NCBI GenBank assembly: GCA_033064195.1
Contig: JARBJD010000089.1
Span: forward strand, 124,001-188,000
Length of the DNA: 64,000 bases
From: Blattamonas nauphoetae
Lineage: Eukaryota; Preaxostyla; Oxymonadida
Reading direction: 5' to 3'
Shown: positions 11,211 through 21,100 of the stretch, piece by piece
How positions within the stretch are numbered: the stretch's first letter is position 1
Layout of the letters: each line of letters opens with the position of its first letter
The notes under the pieces: generated by a model
What the model was told of the DNA's origin: nothing
Database searches by the model: none
What the model saw: only the letters and a program-made list of their open reading frames with translations
Translations under genes and position numbers: made by a program

Positions 11211-11978
11211 GCAAGAACAACACTGAAAACAAATCAGCAGGAGAGAATAATGAAACACACTGATTCCAATGCAGGGCATGAAGACCAATCTCCAAATTCC
11301 CTGATCACGAAAGAAGCGATTTCAGACGAAAGCGAAGAGCGAACGAACGACGGCGAGTTCGAATCTGAAAGAAAGCAAGAAAGCAAGAAATGAAGACGTC
11401 CATCATCACAACCAAGAAAACCACAAACAAAGAATCGAAACCAATTTCATCAGTTCAACCTGAAATCAAAGCCACAATCAACAATCAACAAAACAGAAAA
11501 CGAGACCACAAGTCCAGATGAGTGTGCAACACAACACAATGGAGACAGAAATCGACACCAATCATCGAAACTGTCATCCGACCCACTTTCTGGAACACAT
11601 CAAAATCATCCAAAACAACGATGTATACGACAAAAAAGCAAACCAGATGCCACTTTCTGCAACTCTCGGAGTGTCCCAGTAATAACATTTTCATCCTCAC
11701 ATTGTAAAATTTCGAGAAGTGAGGAGATGTTCGACTTAGAATGGGAGAGATGAAACACGAAAACGACAAACCAGATTCCCGTTGGGTGAATTGTTCACAA
11801 CACTCGGGGAGCTAACCTCATTCACAACAGACAGCTCTGTAGTCATCGAGCAGTTTTCTGATTCGTTTGATGTGAGTGTGTTTCAGAAACAATTAATTAT
11901 GGGATCAATTTTAGTAAAACACAATCTATCTTCTTGTATTCTCCCAAATCAACTCTCATCGGAACAAACCTTGGTCTG
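11211..11978. other. 5' flank of the duplicated unit, with a VIEE-type fragment
   Basis: Positions 11,390-11,770 are an inverted match to 48,990-49,345, so the upstream region of the family gene was duplicated with it. Next to the gene is a purine run (gaaagcaagaaagcaagaaa at about 11,370) that the other copy shows as its complement. At 11,785-11,980 a plus-strand frame reads TDSSVVIEQFSDSFD and IMGSILVK, a relative of the fragments at 2.8 and 48.8 kb. No transcription signal can be assigned with confidence. Confidence 0.45.
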
Positions 11979-12339
11979 TTAAGTGGATTGGACACTGTCC
12001 AGTGTTGGACTGGACAGTTGACCTCAATTGGACACTCTTTTTTCATCTCGTTCATTTCACCCTAAAATCATTTCTCCATTCAATTTCACAAAGAATTGAT
12101 CATAATAACACGAGAAAGGGCGAAATGGCTTGAATCAGAGTCCATTCTGCGACATGCGAGGATCGGCTTGATCCACCCATGATTGGACACCATTGGACAC
12201 CATTGGACAATTCGATGGCAGGTATTTTCTGGGGTCTCCTCAATTAGTGCATCCTGTTTTTTGAGGTTTTGAAGAGTCGGCCAAATTGGACTGTCCAATG
12301 GACTGTCCAGTCCTGGACTGTCCAATCGACACCTATTAA
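11979..12339. mobile_element. TTAA-flanked 361-bp repeat element (piggyBac-like MITE?)
   Basis: TTAA occurs at both edges (11979-11982 and 12336-12339). Just inside each edge are runs of GGACTGTCC-type palindromes and TTGGACA words: left TTGGACTGGACAGTTG, right TTGGACAGTCCA on the opposite strand. TTAA target duplication is the mark of piggyBac elements, but the terminal repeats are imperfect and TTAA is common by chance. A partial relative (ACTGGACA words followed by TTAA) lies at 15,810-15,860. There is no coding frame. Confidence 0.45.
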
Positions 12340-13727
12340 GGGACACAGTTCATTCTCAATTCCGATTGCAGTTTGATTTTTCCACTTATCTCTCACTTTT
12401 TTGATTAATATTAGATCTCCTCTCTTTGTTTGGGCACTGCAATGTCATCATCTCTGCGTTTTGCTGGCCCTGGATGTGGCCAAACTCACAACGGTTTGAA
12501 TCGTCATTGACAGTGTTTTCTCTCTTTTTTTTCAATGTATTGACACCTCCTTCACACACTCTATCTCAATCTCTCGCAGGAACAGAGTGATCACTCATCC
12601 ACATGCGACAAGTCGACACAATCCCTCTTCCGTTCCCCTTCTGCTCTGAGAAGAAACGAACGACAGTCATCATGTGGAAAGATGAAGAAATTCGAATGTG
12701 TACAAAGGAACCTTTCACAATGATGGACAAATTGTGCCCCAAAATGCCCAAGGATGGTGGAGTTGCTATTTTCGGTAGCCATCTCTCGCTTATTTTCTTT
12801 TTGACGTTTTTTTGATTTGATTTGTCCTTCATCACTCTTATATTCACTTCTCTCATTTGAACAGGGACTGAGGGACAGATAAGAGAAGATAGCGAAAGAA
12901 TCTAAAGGTGAGCGGAAAGAAGCGGAGGAGAGAAAAACAAGGAAGAAGGAATTGAAGCACATCATCTTCCTGTCTTGATCTTCGACAATGAGGAACAGGA
13001 GTCAGAATTGGATGTGGTGAACGCGACATCTCTCGAACGGGGACGAAATCACTACAGTGTGCATTCCCACCTCTCCACTTTCAACGTCTTCTCATTCACT
13101 CCATTTAGAAAAATACATGAAGCAATGTTTGCGGAGTTGTACTGGTTGAACGACGAGTTCACCTTAACGCATCCGAACAATATCCGACGATTGATCGGTG
13201 TTAAGTTACTCTTTGTGATTGAAAAACGATTCTATCGATGCGCAAACTCCATAATTACCCCCTTTCATCCCAACCATCATCGACACTTCGAACTTGTCCA
13301 GGATCAAACGATGAACAGAAAAGGACAAATGACAACATTTCTCGAATTAAACACCCCTTCTAGTCTCCCCCCTCATCTCCTTCAATCGAAACTTAGTTCG
13401 GAAGTGGTGTGATATTCATTTTTATCGTTCTATCTTCTCCCAAGTTGATTCAACTTTGTCGCCACTGAAGCTTCTCTTCCGTCGATCCAGTGTGATTGTT
13501 CCAAGCATCTGGTGTTCAACAAGCAACACATCAATCGATTGTGTCGATTCAGTTTTCATCCACACTCTGTGAGAGTCAAAAGAATATCAGGCGAGTGAGC
13601 GATACTCCAACTCCTCGTACAAAGAGGATGCTCGAAATTTATCGTCTCGTCGAACCCGTGCGATGATCCGAAACAGCAAATCTTCAAATCTGAACTATAT
13701 CTGACTCCTCACCATGTTTATCTGGAC
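12340..13727. other. Region with short unassigned frames
   Basis: Two plus-strand frames stand out: 12,603-12,815 (70 codons, with MDKLCPKMPKDGGVAIFG followed directly by a GTAGCC...GAACAG stretch that could be an intron) and 12,975-13,412 (145 codons, with FAELYWLNDEFTLTHPNN). They may be exons of one gene, but I recognise no product and cannot fix a start. The remainder up to the pogo-like insertion holds nothing identifiable. Confidence 0.3.
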
Positions 13728-13729
13728 TA

Positions 13730-15359
13730 CAGTGACTCCTAATTCCGGCTATTGACTAATGACGTGTCATGTCATGTCATTCTTTAATTGGGACTTTCTC
13801 GACAACCAAGGAAGAGGAATGCTTCGCGACGACCCTGTTTCTGTTGCCATAGAAGGAGCAAAGAAGTACGTTGACAGCAACGGCACAGTATCGCAGTCGT
13901 TCTGGTTCTTGGAGGCAATTTCAAAAACATCTTTTGCAACCGTATCAGCGGTAATACGCTTTTTGGTGAATCTGGAGAAGGAGGGAAGAATTCCGGAAAT
14001 CACACCTCTCCAACTGTCAGAAATGATGCAATGTTCTCAAGGATTGGTCTCTCAGATTCGAAATGATGATGGAGTCAGAAAGCAGGTTGACAAAAAATCG
14101 ATGGCGTTGACGTGGAAACAGGAATTGGAAATTGTGGAGGCAGTGAAGACCCGATGGGAGAGAAGACTTGTGTTCACCCCAACTGAAATCAATAGTGCGG
14201 CCTCCAAGCTACAGGGGAAGATTGTTGGGAATAGTTGGTACGAATCTTTCCTAGCAAGACACAAAGATCTTAAAGTTGTTGAAAGGCGTCCTAGGGAAGA
14301 GACAAGGATGAGAATAAAAGGTTCAGACATTCGGAAGTATGCAGAAATACTGGAGAATGCATTGAAAGGTATTCCAGATTGTCTCGTCTTCCATATTGAT
14401 GAAGTGGGATATCAGTCCTGGTCAGACACTAATACTCAACTTGCGACTGTTCCAACAGACGTTTCCGACAATGAACTGCGAATGGCTGTCGACAGATCGG
14501 AGAAGCGCTTCACGCTTCTCGCATGCATCTCTCTCGATTACAACCTCATCATCCCCTACTACGCCATCCCACCTCCATTTAGTGTGGAGCAGACTAGAAA
14601 TGAAGGACTTGTCCTCGGAGTTGACTATCATTATGGCCTTTCCAACTCTGGAGGGATGAATGCCTGTCTCATGTTGGATTGGATGGACAGGGTGTTCATT
14701 CCATTGGTGAACTCCATTCGCGATGACATCAATCGACCAAGACAGAAGGCACTTCTCATGGCAGACGGATGTGGGAGTCATGTCACTCAAGAGGTACTGA
14801 AGCGCCTGGAGGACAATCGGATTGTCCTTGTCACTCCACCAGGTGGCACCACACACATCCTCCAAGTTCTCGATTTGGGTATTTTTGCAGCCTATAAGAA
14901 AAATTTCCAGGTTTTGCGAGGAGGAGACCATCACGACACTATGGAGCATTTGATTTTTCTCTCAGAATCAGCAATCAACAAGACCTGCTGTAAGGAGACG
15001 ATCAAACAGGCATTTGGGCGAGGCGGAATCCTCAGAGACAGCTCCAAAGAACCCCCCCAAGGTTCACTCTTACCTGAAGTGTTTGCTGACAACTCCAAAA
15101 TTGCGGACGTGGAAGCTTTCTTATCAGCAGCTCCAGGGAGAAGAGTAACACAAAAAAGAAAAACAAAGTCGTTTGGTCGATTGACAATGACCGATTCCAC
15201 CTCAGACATTGAGTATGACGGTGAAGACTCTTCGGAGTGAAGTCCTTCAATTCACAAAGTTTCTTGATTCCTCTCTTTCTACTTTTTCTAGAAACCGCGA
15301 CTGAAGAATATGACATGACGTGACGAGCATTAGGAATTAGTAGGAAGTAGGAGTCTCTG
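13730..15359 (+). mobile_element. pogo-like (Tc1/mariner) DNA transposon, apparently complete, 1,630 bp
   Basis: It is flanked by TA on both sides (13728-13729 and 15360-15361). The ends read CAGTGACTCCTA and, inverted, CAGAGACTCCTA. Similarity continues imperfectly for about 50 bp through CTAATG and GTCATGTCAT. A TA target and termini opening with CAG are expected for pogo/Tigger elements. The single frame inside encodes a transposase with all three catalytic aspartates and no stop, so the element may still be competent, though the terminal repeats have diverged. Confidence 0.85.
13774..15240 (+). CDS. pogo/Tigger-like DDE transposase
   Basis: This cuts and pastes its own element by DDE chemistry at TA sites. 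The frame is open from ATG at 13759 but that codon lies inside the terminal repeat. ATG at 13774 (MSFFNWDF) is the alternative I prefer, giving 488 residues (493 from the first ATG). Counting from the upstream ATG: helix-turn-helix DNA-binding segments occupy about 80-105 and 140-175, the second with WYESFLARHKDL as in CENP-B/Tigger proteins. The catalytic domain follows, with Asp214 in HIDEVGY, Asp336 in LMADGCGSH and Asp372 in LQVLDLGIF. That is a DD35D spacing typical of the DDE_1 family. The C terminus is basic then acidic (about 463-493), possibly a nuclear localisation signal. Confidence 0.9.
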   Translation: MSFFNWDFLDNQGRGMLRDDPVSVAIEGAKKYVDSNGTVSQSFWFLEAISKTSFATVSAVIRFLVNLEKEGRIPEITPLQLSEMMQCSQGLVSQIRNDDGVRKQVDKKSMALTWKQELEIVEAVKTRWERRLVFTPTEINSAASKLQGKIVGNSWYESFLARHKDLKVVERRPREETRMRIKGSDIRKYAEILENALKGIPDCLVFHIDEVGYQSWSDTNTQLATVPTDVSDNELRMAVDRSEKRFTLLACISLDYNLIIPYYAIPPPFSVEQTRNEGLVLGVDYHYGLSNSGGMNACLMLDWMDRVFIPLVNSIRDDINRPRQKALLMADGCGSHVTQEVLKRLEDNRIVLVTPPGGTTHILQVLDLGIFAAYKKNFQVLRGGDHHDTMEHLIFLSESAINKTCCKETIKQAFGRGGILRDSSKEPPQGSLLPEVFADNSKIADVEAFLSAAPGRRVTQKRKTKSFGRLTMTDSTSDIEYDGEDSSE

Positions 15360-15361
15360 TA

Positions 15362-16096
15362 CTCAACTTAACAAACAGACGCCGTCTAGAATTGGAGAAA
15401 GAACACAACGAGAGAAGAGTACAAAGAAGCATGATGAGGAGATGATAAAAGCGAGAGAACATGAAGAGTAGGGAGAGGAGGATTTGCACATTCATTCGCA
15501 TTCTGTTTTCATCAGATCCCACATCATTCATTCCTCATTCTTTGAGATATGCCATTTGTTTGTATGTATCTCGTTCTTTTCTTGTCTGAACGCAGAAAAC
15601 ACCAAGAGTGAGATTCACTCTTTGATCGAACCCATGCTGTTCCTTAATCGATCCCCAACTCTCTTCACGTGTATGTGGGCAGGAGATATCCTCTTTCATA
15701 GGCATTCAGTGGATGCTTTCTTTAATATCATCCCTCCAACCACGATTCGTATTGAGATCGAGCTGTCGAAAGCATAATAGATTTTTACCAGCGCCGCGAC
15801 GCCCAAATAGGAGACTGGACATTGGACTGGACAATCACACCTCGACTGGACACAGCTTAACAGGCCAAAACAAACCAAGTGCAAAGATGTCAGGAAGGCC
15901 ATTATCTAAATTATCATGACCTACCATAAAAAGTGGGTGGATGACGACGTTTGAAATGCATCGTGAAGAAATGAAAAACATCGTAAAACGAAAAGAATCA
16001 GTGAGATCTGACGAAACCAGGAAGAAGTCGTTGGATGAAAACAAAGCAAGAAAGAATGAAGATTAATAGAATGAAGACGAGTTAGGAGACATTTGT
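15362..16096. other. Gene-poor stretch with a partial GGACTG repeat
   Basis: No convincing gene. At 15,810-15,860 several ACTGGACA words followed by TTAA resemble one end of the 361-bp TTAA-flanked element at 11,979. Short frames on both strands overlap one another and have no recognisable product. Confidence 0.35.
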
Positions 16097-16980
16097 CTAT
16101 CGTCTCAGAACGGTCCACCCTTGTTGGAAGGGCACACTTGTCCGAACACGCGGATGTGATGCTGTCGGAAGCGGCACACGCCCAGACGACGACGAATAAT
16201 CAAACACGCCGTCGACACTCTCTCCACGCGAAGTGGGTGTCTGATCTTGTCCATCGTGCTGAGCTCGGCCTGCCTGTACGAACGACGAGGAGTCAGAATA
16301 CAAAGTGGGTCTTCCGCATTCCCACGAGAAGCGAGACGGAGTGTGCGTGTGCTGAGGAGTCAGCGTGGAATCATCGAATGACGATGTGATTTGAGCATTC
16401 GAGAATGTCGTTGGCGGTGTTTGGAGAGCAAACGAAGACGCCACAGCAGCCGAATGCGGTTGTGAGGAGAAATGGGTTGTGGGGGAGAACGAGTGGAGGA
16501 CGAACGGTGTGGCGGAGTCAAGCTGAGAGAGGAGAGCGAGAATGTCGATGTTTCCGGTTGGCGAGCAGCACCTCGAGGAAATGAAGAAGGGAGAGGGAGA
16601 GGATGCGTTGAGTGATCGCCCTGAGATAGAGAAGACGCGGAAGTGTTTGGGAGGAATGGTGGGTGTGCGGTTTGCAGCGATGGAGACACGTGGGAGAACG
16701 AGTTGGGGAGGGTGTGGGAGAGCGACGTGTTCAGTGCGGGTGGGGGAGGCGGGAGCGGAGGGAACGAATACACATTGGCTGGCTGTGGTGTCGATGGTGG
16801 ATGGTTCGTCGGTGTCTTCATTCGCAATGGCGACATCGGCTGACGAGTGCGGGGAGAGAGAGGGTCTGACTCGCTTCCCACAAATCCCTCGGTCGCCTTT
16901 CTCTCTCTCCCCCTTCCCTTCTCCACTCCCCCCTTCTCCTCCTTCCCCCATCGAATACGCCAAGTTCACATCACTCGCAC
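16097..16980 (-). other. Ser/Pro-rich low-complexity frame
   Basis: The minus strand is open for about 290 codons but reads Ser/Pro/Thr-rich low-complexity protein without domains, and the other two minus frames are also largely open, so base composition explains the openness. Its right end (16,878-16,960) matches 7,390-7,475. The match stops abruptly near 16,980, where ABC-transporter sequence begins, marking a rearrangement joint. Confidence 0.35.
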
Positions 16981-16989
16981 CGCCCGAAG

Positions 16990-17409
16990 CTGTTCACAGG
17001 AACTGTCCAAGACAACCTGGACTTGAGAGGGAAGACATCGGACGACCGGATTTGGGAAGTGTTGGAGATGATTGAGATGCGGGAGATTGTGGCTGGTCTT
17101 CCGCTTGGACTGGACTCGCAGGTGGTGGAGGGAGGAAGCAACTTCTCGGCTGGACAGCGACAACTGCTGTGTTTTGGGCGAGCGATTCTGAACAACTGCC
17201 GAGTGGTTGTGATGGACGAAGCGACAGCGAATGTGGATGTGGAGACAGACGCGAAGATCCAGCGGACGATTCGGGAGCAGTTCGGCGAAAAGACAGTGAT
17301 TGTGATTGCTCATCGTCTGAACACGATCATGGACTCGTCGCGGATTATGGTGATGGACAACGGATACCTGTCAGAGTTAGAGAGATTGGAGAATGATGCC
17401 TGGAAATGA
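16990..17409 (+). pseudogene. ABC transporter (ABCC-type) C-terminal half-NBD remnant
   Basis: The frame reads LFTGTVQDNLDLRGK, as found just after the Q-loop of ABCC second nucleotide-binding domains. The signature loop follows as NFSAGQRQLLCFGRA, Walker B as VVVMDEAT and the H-loop as IVIAHRL, ending LERLENDAWK and a stop. Walker A, the Q-loop glutamine and all membrane domains are missing: upstream the sequence switches to the Ser/Pro-rich repeat. About 135 codons survive of a protein normally over 1,200, so it is a 3' gene fragment moved by rearrangement. It cannot bind ATP productively alone. Confidence 0.85.
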
Positions 17410-17462
17410 TAACTCGTCGACAATGATTGTTTGGACAAAATTCTTCTGGCGCCAGTAATCTG

Positions 17463-18414
17463 CTATTCAGGCTGAAGACAGTTCATTCCCGAATTGATCA
17501 TGATTTGGTATGTGTAAATCCTCACCGAGCGTCCGTTCCAAGTTGAGTCCTCGTGAAACAATGTTTGTTCGAGTCCATCTCCAAATCCCTCCTGTTCCAG
17601 CATTTGCAGCACGATCTTTCCTCTGCACGAAGTTTCTGCTCCATCGGCTATCCAGATGTGGATCGTGTCGGAGATGAGCCTGGAGATGTCGTGATTGGTG
17701 TTCTCGTCTTCCACTTTGGAGAGAATGGATTGGAAGAGTAGCGGGATGTGAGAAGAAGAATAGAAAGCCAGTGTTGGTCGGTGGAACGCACTTGCTTCGA
17801 AGATATTGGACATCAATCGTAACATCGCTTTATTCTCTTCGTTCCTTGACATCATGAGGCACCACATTTCGGATGGTTTGAGGATCAACATCAGAATAAG
17901 GACGGAATGATGGGATGAAACTGGTATGCATGATTCGGACTGCGAAAAGGCCAATCCAGGCGATGTTGTTCAGAATGGCTTGATCTGCAACCACAGAGAG
18001 ATCTCGTAAATGAGGTGTTGAAAAGATTCTGGGAATGAGTCTTGATGTAACTAGTGATAGGATGTTTAATGCTGAACAGCCTTCGAGACAATGACGAATG
18101 AACCACAGGGTTTCCCTGACAATCGATGTAGGGGACGAAGATAATAGCACAGTTATTGATTCCATAAACACAGCAGCAGGGTGAGAGGAGTTTTGTCCAA
18201 TAGCTTTCATCAGATCATCGAGCCATGAATAGCTGGTGGGATTCCGACTGATCGAAAAGAGGAACTGGGAAGATTTTTGAACAAGCTCCTCGTTAAACTT
18301 GAAGTCATCTCGGACCATGGAAACAAGAGAGATAAAGGCTTGAGCGACAGAATCAACTGAAAACGGATCATCTGGATTCCACTTCAGGAATGGAGAGTAT
18401 TCTGCATCAATCAT
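17463..18414 (-). pseudogene. Helical-repeat-like family, second subfamily, broken copy
   Basis: The N-terminal part from ATG at 18414 reads DDPFSVDSVAQAFISLVSMVRDD and runs about 190 codons. The C-terminal part lies in another frame, from about 17,840 to the stop at 17463, and reads KIVLQMLEQEGFGDGLEQTLF. The frame changes near 17,830-17,850, where an Asn-rich stretch is readable in both phases. The order of blocks (FISLV..., then LE.EG..D.LE...) parallels the intact gene at 4850-5923 (FMSLVDFIKEG, then LREESLDDEIEL), so these are distant relatives. It is also shorter in the middle than that gene, so an internal deletion is likely. Function unknown. Confidence 0.5.
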
Positions 18415-18576
18415 ACAATAACGAGGAGAAAGAATGAAGACCGTTTAAAGAGATCATGACTCAGGTACCAATGAATCAGGTCGATTAAATCAGATCAATG
18501 GGCGCGATCATTCGCCCATATTTTGTGAGTTTCGGTGATCGAGATCTGGTTGAATGGTCACGTATCTCCGATTCTG

Positions 18577-20383
18577 ATGCTGAAGTCACTCGTATTTTCC
18601 CAGCAACGGAGTTTTTCAGTATTTCAGACTTGTTTGGAGTCGCCGAATGTCAAGACTCATCTGATTGACTCTCGTGAAATTGTTACGGGTCAGATCAATT
18701 CTTCGATCCGACGATCAAGTGTGTGTCAATGTACAGTCCAAGATTTGACAACCCCATTCACACTCGACCCTCTCCAGTCCACTATTCAAGTTCAACCGTT
18801 TGTCCTTCTCACTTTTTCACCGTGCCTCCTTCAGAGCTTTTCACCGTCCTTCTCAGATGCTTTCTTTGATTTCGAAGGAAATTTCAGCCCAATCCCATCG
18901 TTTTTTCGTTCTTCCCAAAGTCCGCCTAAGTTTCCATCGCTTTTCACCCGCCGCTCAATCTCACCTCCAACAATATTCCGTTCTGTCTCCCCTCCCTCCT
19001 CAACACAACCATCGTTTTACGCCCCACGTTCATCTTCACGCCAACCCCAACCCACACTGAATGCACTCACACAGGGACCGTTCGCCAGCGTAATCACCAC
19101 CACAGCGACAAAACAACCACTGCTTTCAAACCCAACCCCAACAACGAACTTTCCGTCACTCCCAGTTTTGCTGCCAATCAGTACTCATCTGCAAAACAGT
19201 AGAATGACGTTTAATTGTTCCGGAAGCTTCCAGGAAATCAGAAGTCAAACTGAACAACTCGTCGCATATTTTCGGGCGATTTCGGTGAACGGAAAGCCAT
19301 TCATTGAAGTTGACAAAACACAATCGCGGTTACGTCTGAATAAGAAGTGTTTCCGCGTTGATTTGATCAACCCAGCCAGAAAAGCAGGAAATGTGTGTCG
19401 AACCATTCTCCAACACATTGATTCATCCGAAACCCTGTCCGACCTGAACAAGGAGAATGCAAAGTGGGACAGCCAGAATATCAAAGTATCATCGATCAAC
19501 CTCAAATATTCCGCAATCTCTCACCAGAACGGGGATTGGTGTTCAAACCGAACGTGGAACGGACAAACATACACTCTCCTCCACATTGGGTTGAAACCAG
19601 ACCAATTTGCAGGCTTCTGATTTGATCCCAGTGATCCCAGTCGGATCTGATCCCACCAAATACCTACAATACCATTTCGTTTCTTTCATTTCAAAAAAGT
19701 CTTCTTATATATGATATTTGAATGGAAAAAAAAGTAAAAAGGAAAATGGTCACTTCATAGATCATGAAAATGCAAACTTTGGGTGCTGCTGTTTCAGTTT
19801 GTTCTACAACAATAATTATAAAAACAAGTCGATAATGCGTTATTATGTCTTCTTTGATGGTTTTTTCTCACTGACTAAAGTCAATGAAGGGAATACATCG
19901 AAAAAAGAAGTGTTGGTGATTGTGATCGTGCGTGTTTTTGGGAAATAAGAGCTGTCTGAAATATTGAAGAGCATTATGTGAAAACAAGAAGTGAATTGAA
20001 CATGATTAATGAAGTGATAATGAGAAAATCTCAAAGGAAAAGAGTTGAAATTTGATCTCAGTCCAAATTTAGGCACTGACATCAATTGATCCCAGTTTTA
20101 CCTATTTTGATGGGACTACTCAGATGCCTGCCAATTTGGGTCTGTGGAGTTCAAGCAAATGCAACGCGACAGTCTGAAGAAGATGACATTCGCTGATCGG
20201 ACATCTCATCTTCAGAAAGGCAACTGTTCAGGCGCGTCTCGAATGGACGATGATACAGACGAGTATCGTTTGGGAACACCGACACATTCGATGACGCTGT
20301 TGTTGGAGAAGAAGCCGGCTGCTTTTGATGCGTTTTTGGAGATGTGGAGGGCAAAGTGTCAGGAGGCTGAGGCGAAACAATGA
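18577..20383 (+). pseudogene. Unrecognised protein gene split by a 521-bp hAT-like element
   Basis: A frame open from about 18,535 (ATG at 18577, another at 19204) runs to 19,609. There the element at 19,610-20,130 begins and soon supplies a stop. Beyond the element and one copy of the 8-bp duplication, coding resumes at 20,139 (GSVEFKQMQRDSLKKMTFADR) to a stop at 20,383, in phase with the first part once the 529 inserted bases are discounted. The first 200 codons are Ser/Pro-rich. The later part (YFRAISVNGKPFIEVDK, WNGQTYTLLHIGLKPDQF) looks like a folded domain, but I do not recognise it. Confidence 0.5.
19610..20130. mobile_element. hAT-like MITE, 521 bp, copy A
   Basis: It is flanked by a perfect 8-bp direct repeat, CCAATTTG (19602-19609 and 20131-20138). 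The ends are CAGGCTTCTGA and, inverted, CAGGCATCTGA. The interior is AT-rich with no transposase. It is essentially identical over its length to the element at 25,001-25,521. I found a single difference by eye (GATCCCACC against GATCCCACT near the left end). Near-identity and perfect target duplications mean recent movement. Confidence 0.9.
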
Positions 20384-21100
20384 CCATCTACTTATTTCAA
20401 TGTCTTTTCACAGGTTTACGTTTTCACTACACTTTCGCTCATCTTGGTTTTCGATGTTTTGTTCGTCATTACTGACAGAAACCACCATATACAGAGTAAA
20501 TTCAGCAAGGACCTCAATTCTTGAAGATTGCCAATATTTTCCAGACAAATTGGGATCCAACATCGTTGAATGGAGTGAACAGAAGAAAATGTACGAAGAA
20601 TGATTTTCCCGCCATCTGTTGCAGTCGATAGATCGAGAACAGAATGGAGGAAATCAGTTCTTCACAAAAGGAAAGAAGATTCTACGAAGTTGACAAATCG
20701 AGCAAGAGTGTAGTGGACAACGAAGAGAGACACAGAATGAATAATCCTACAGAGTTTGCGGAGAGTCAAGAACGACCTCCAAATGATGACATTTGAGATG
20801 GAAACGAAGATTAGAGGAAATAAAGAGGAACGAAGAAAGTGTCTTGAGAGAGTAAAGAATCGTCACTTGTCGAGACAGAGTGATTTGTGTATCGACTGTG
20901 ACATGATCAAATCAAGTGGAATGTCGAGAACACGCTCGATCAGAGATGACACTGATGAAGAAAATGAATGATGCGAGGTGAGATGGACATGATTATGAAA
21001 TGAGTGAGTGAATGAATACACAACTGAATGGTCGTGAATAAGGAGTCAGAGATCGGATGAAGTGAACAATGCGAGAAGTTACACAGAGATGAGCTTGGTC
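20384..21100. other. Gene-free stretch
   Basis: Short plus-strand frames of at most 92 codons with no recognisable product. It lies between the 3' end of the broken gene at 18.6-20.4 kb and the convergent 3' end of the surface-protein gene, so both transcripts should terminate here. The last 200 bases are purine-rich. Confidence 0.35.
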
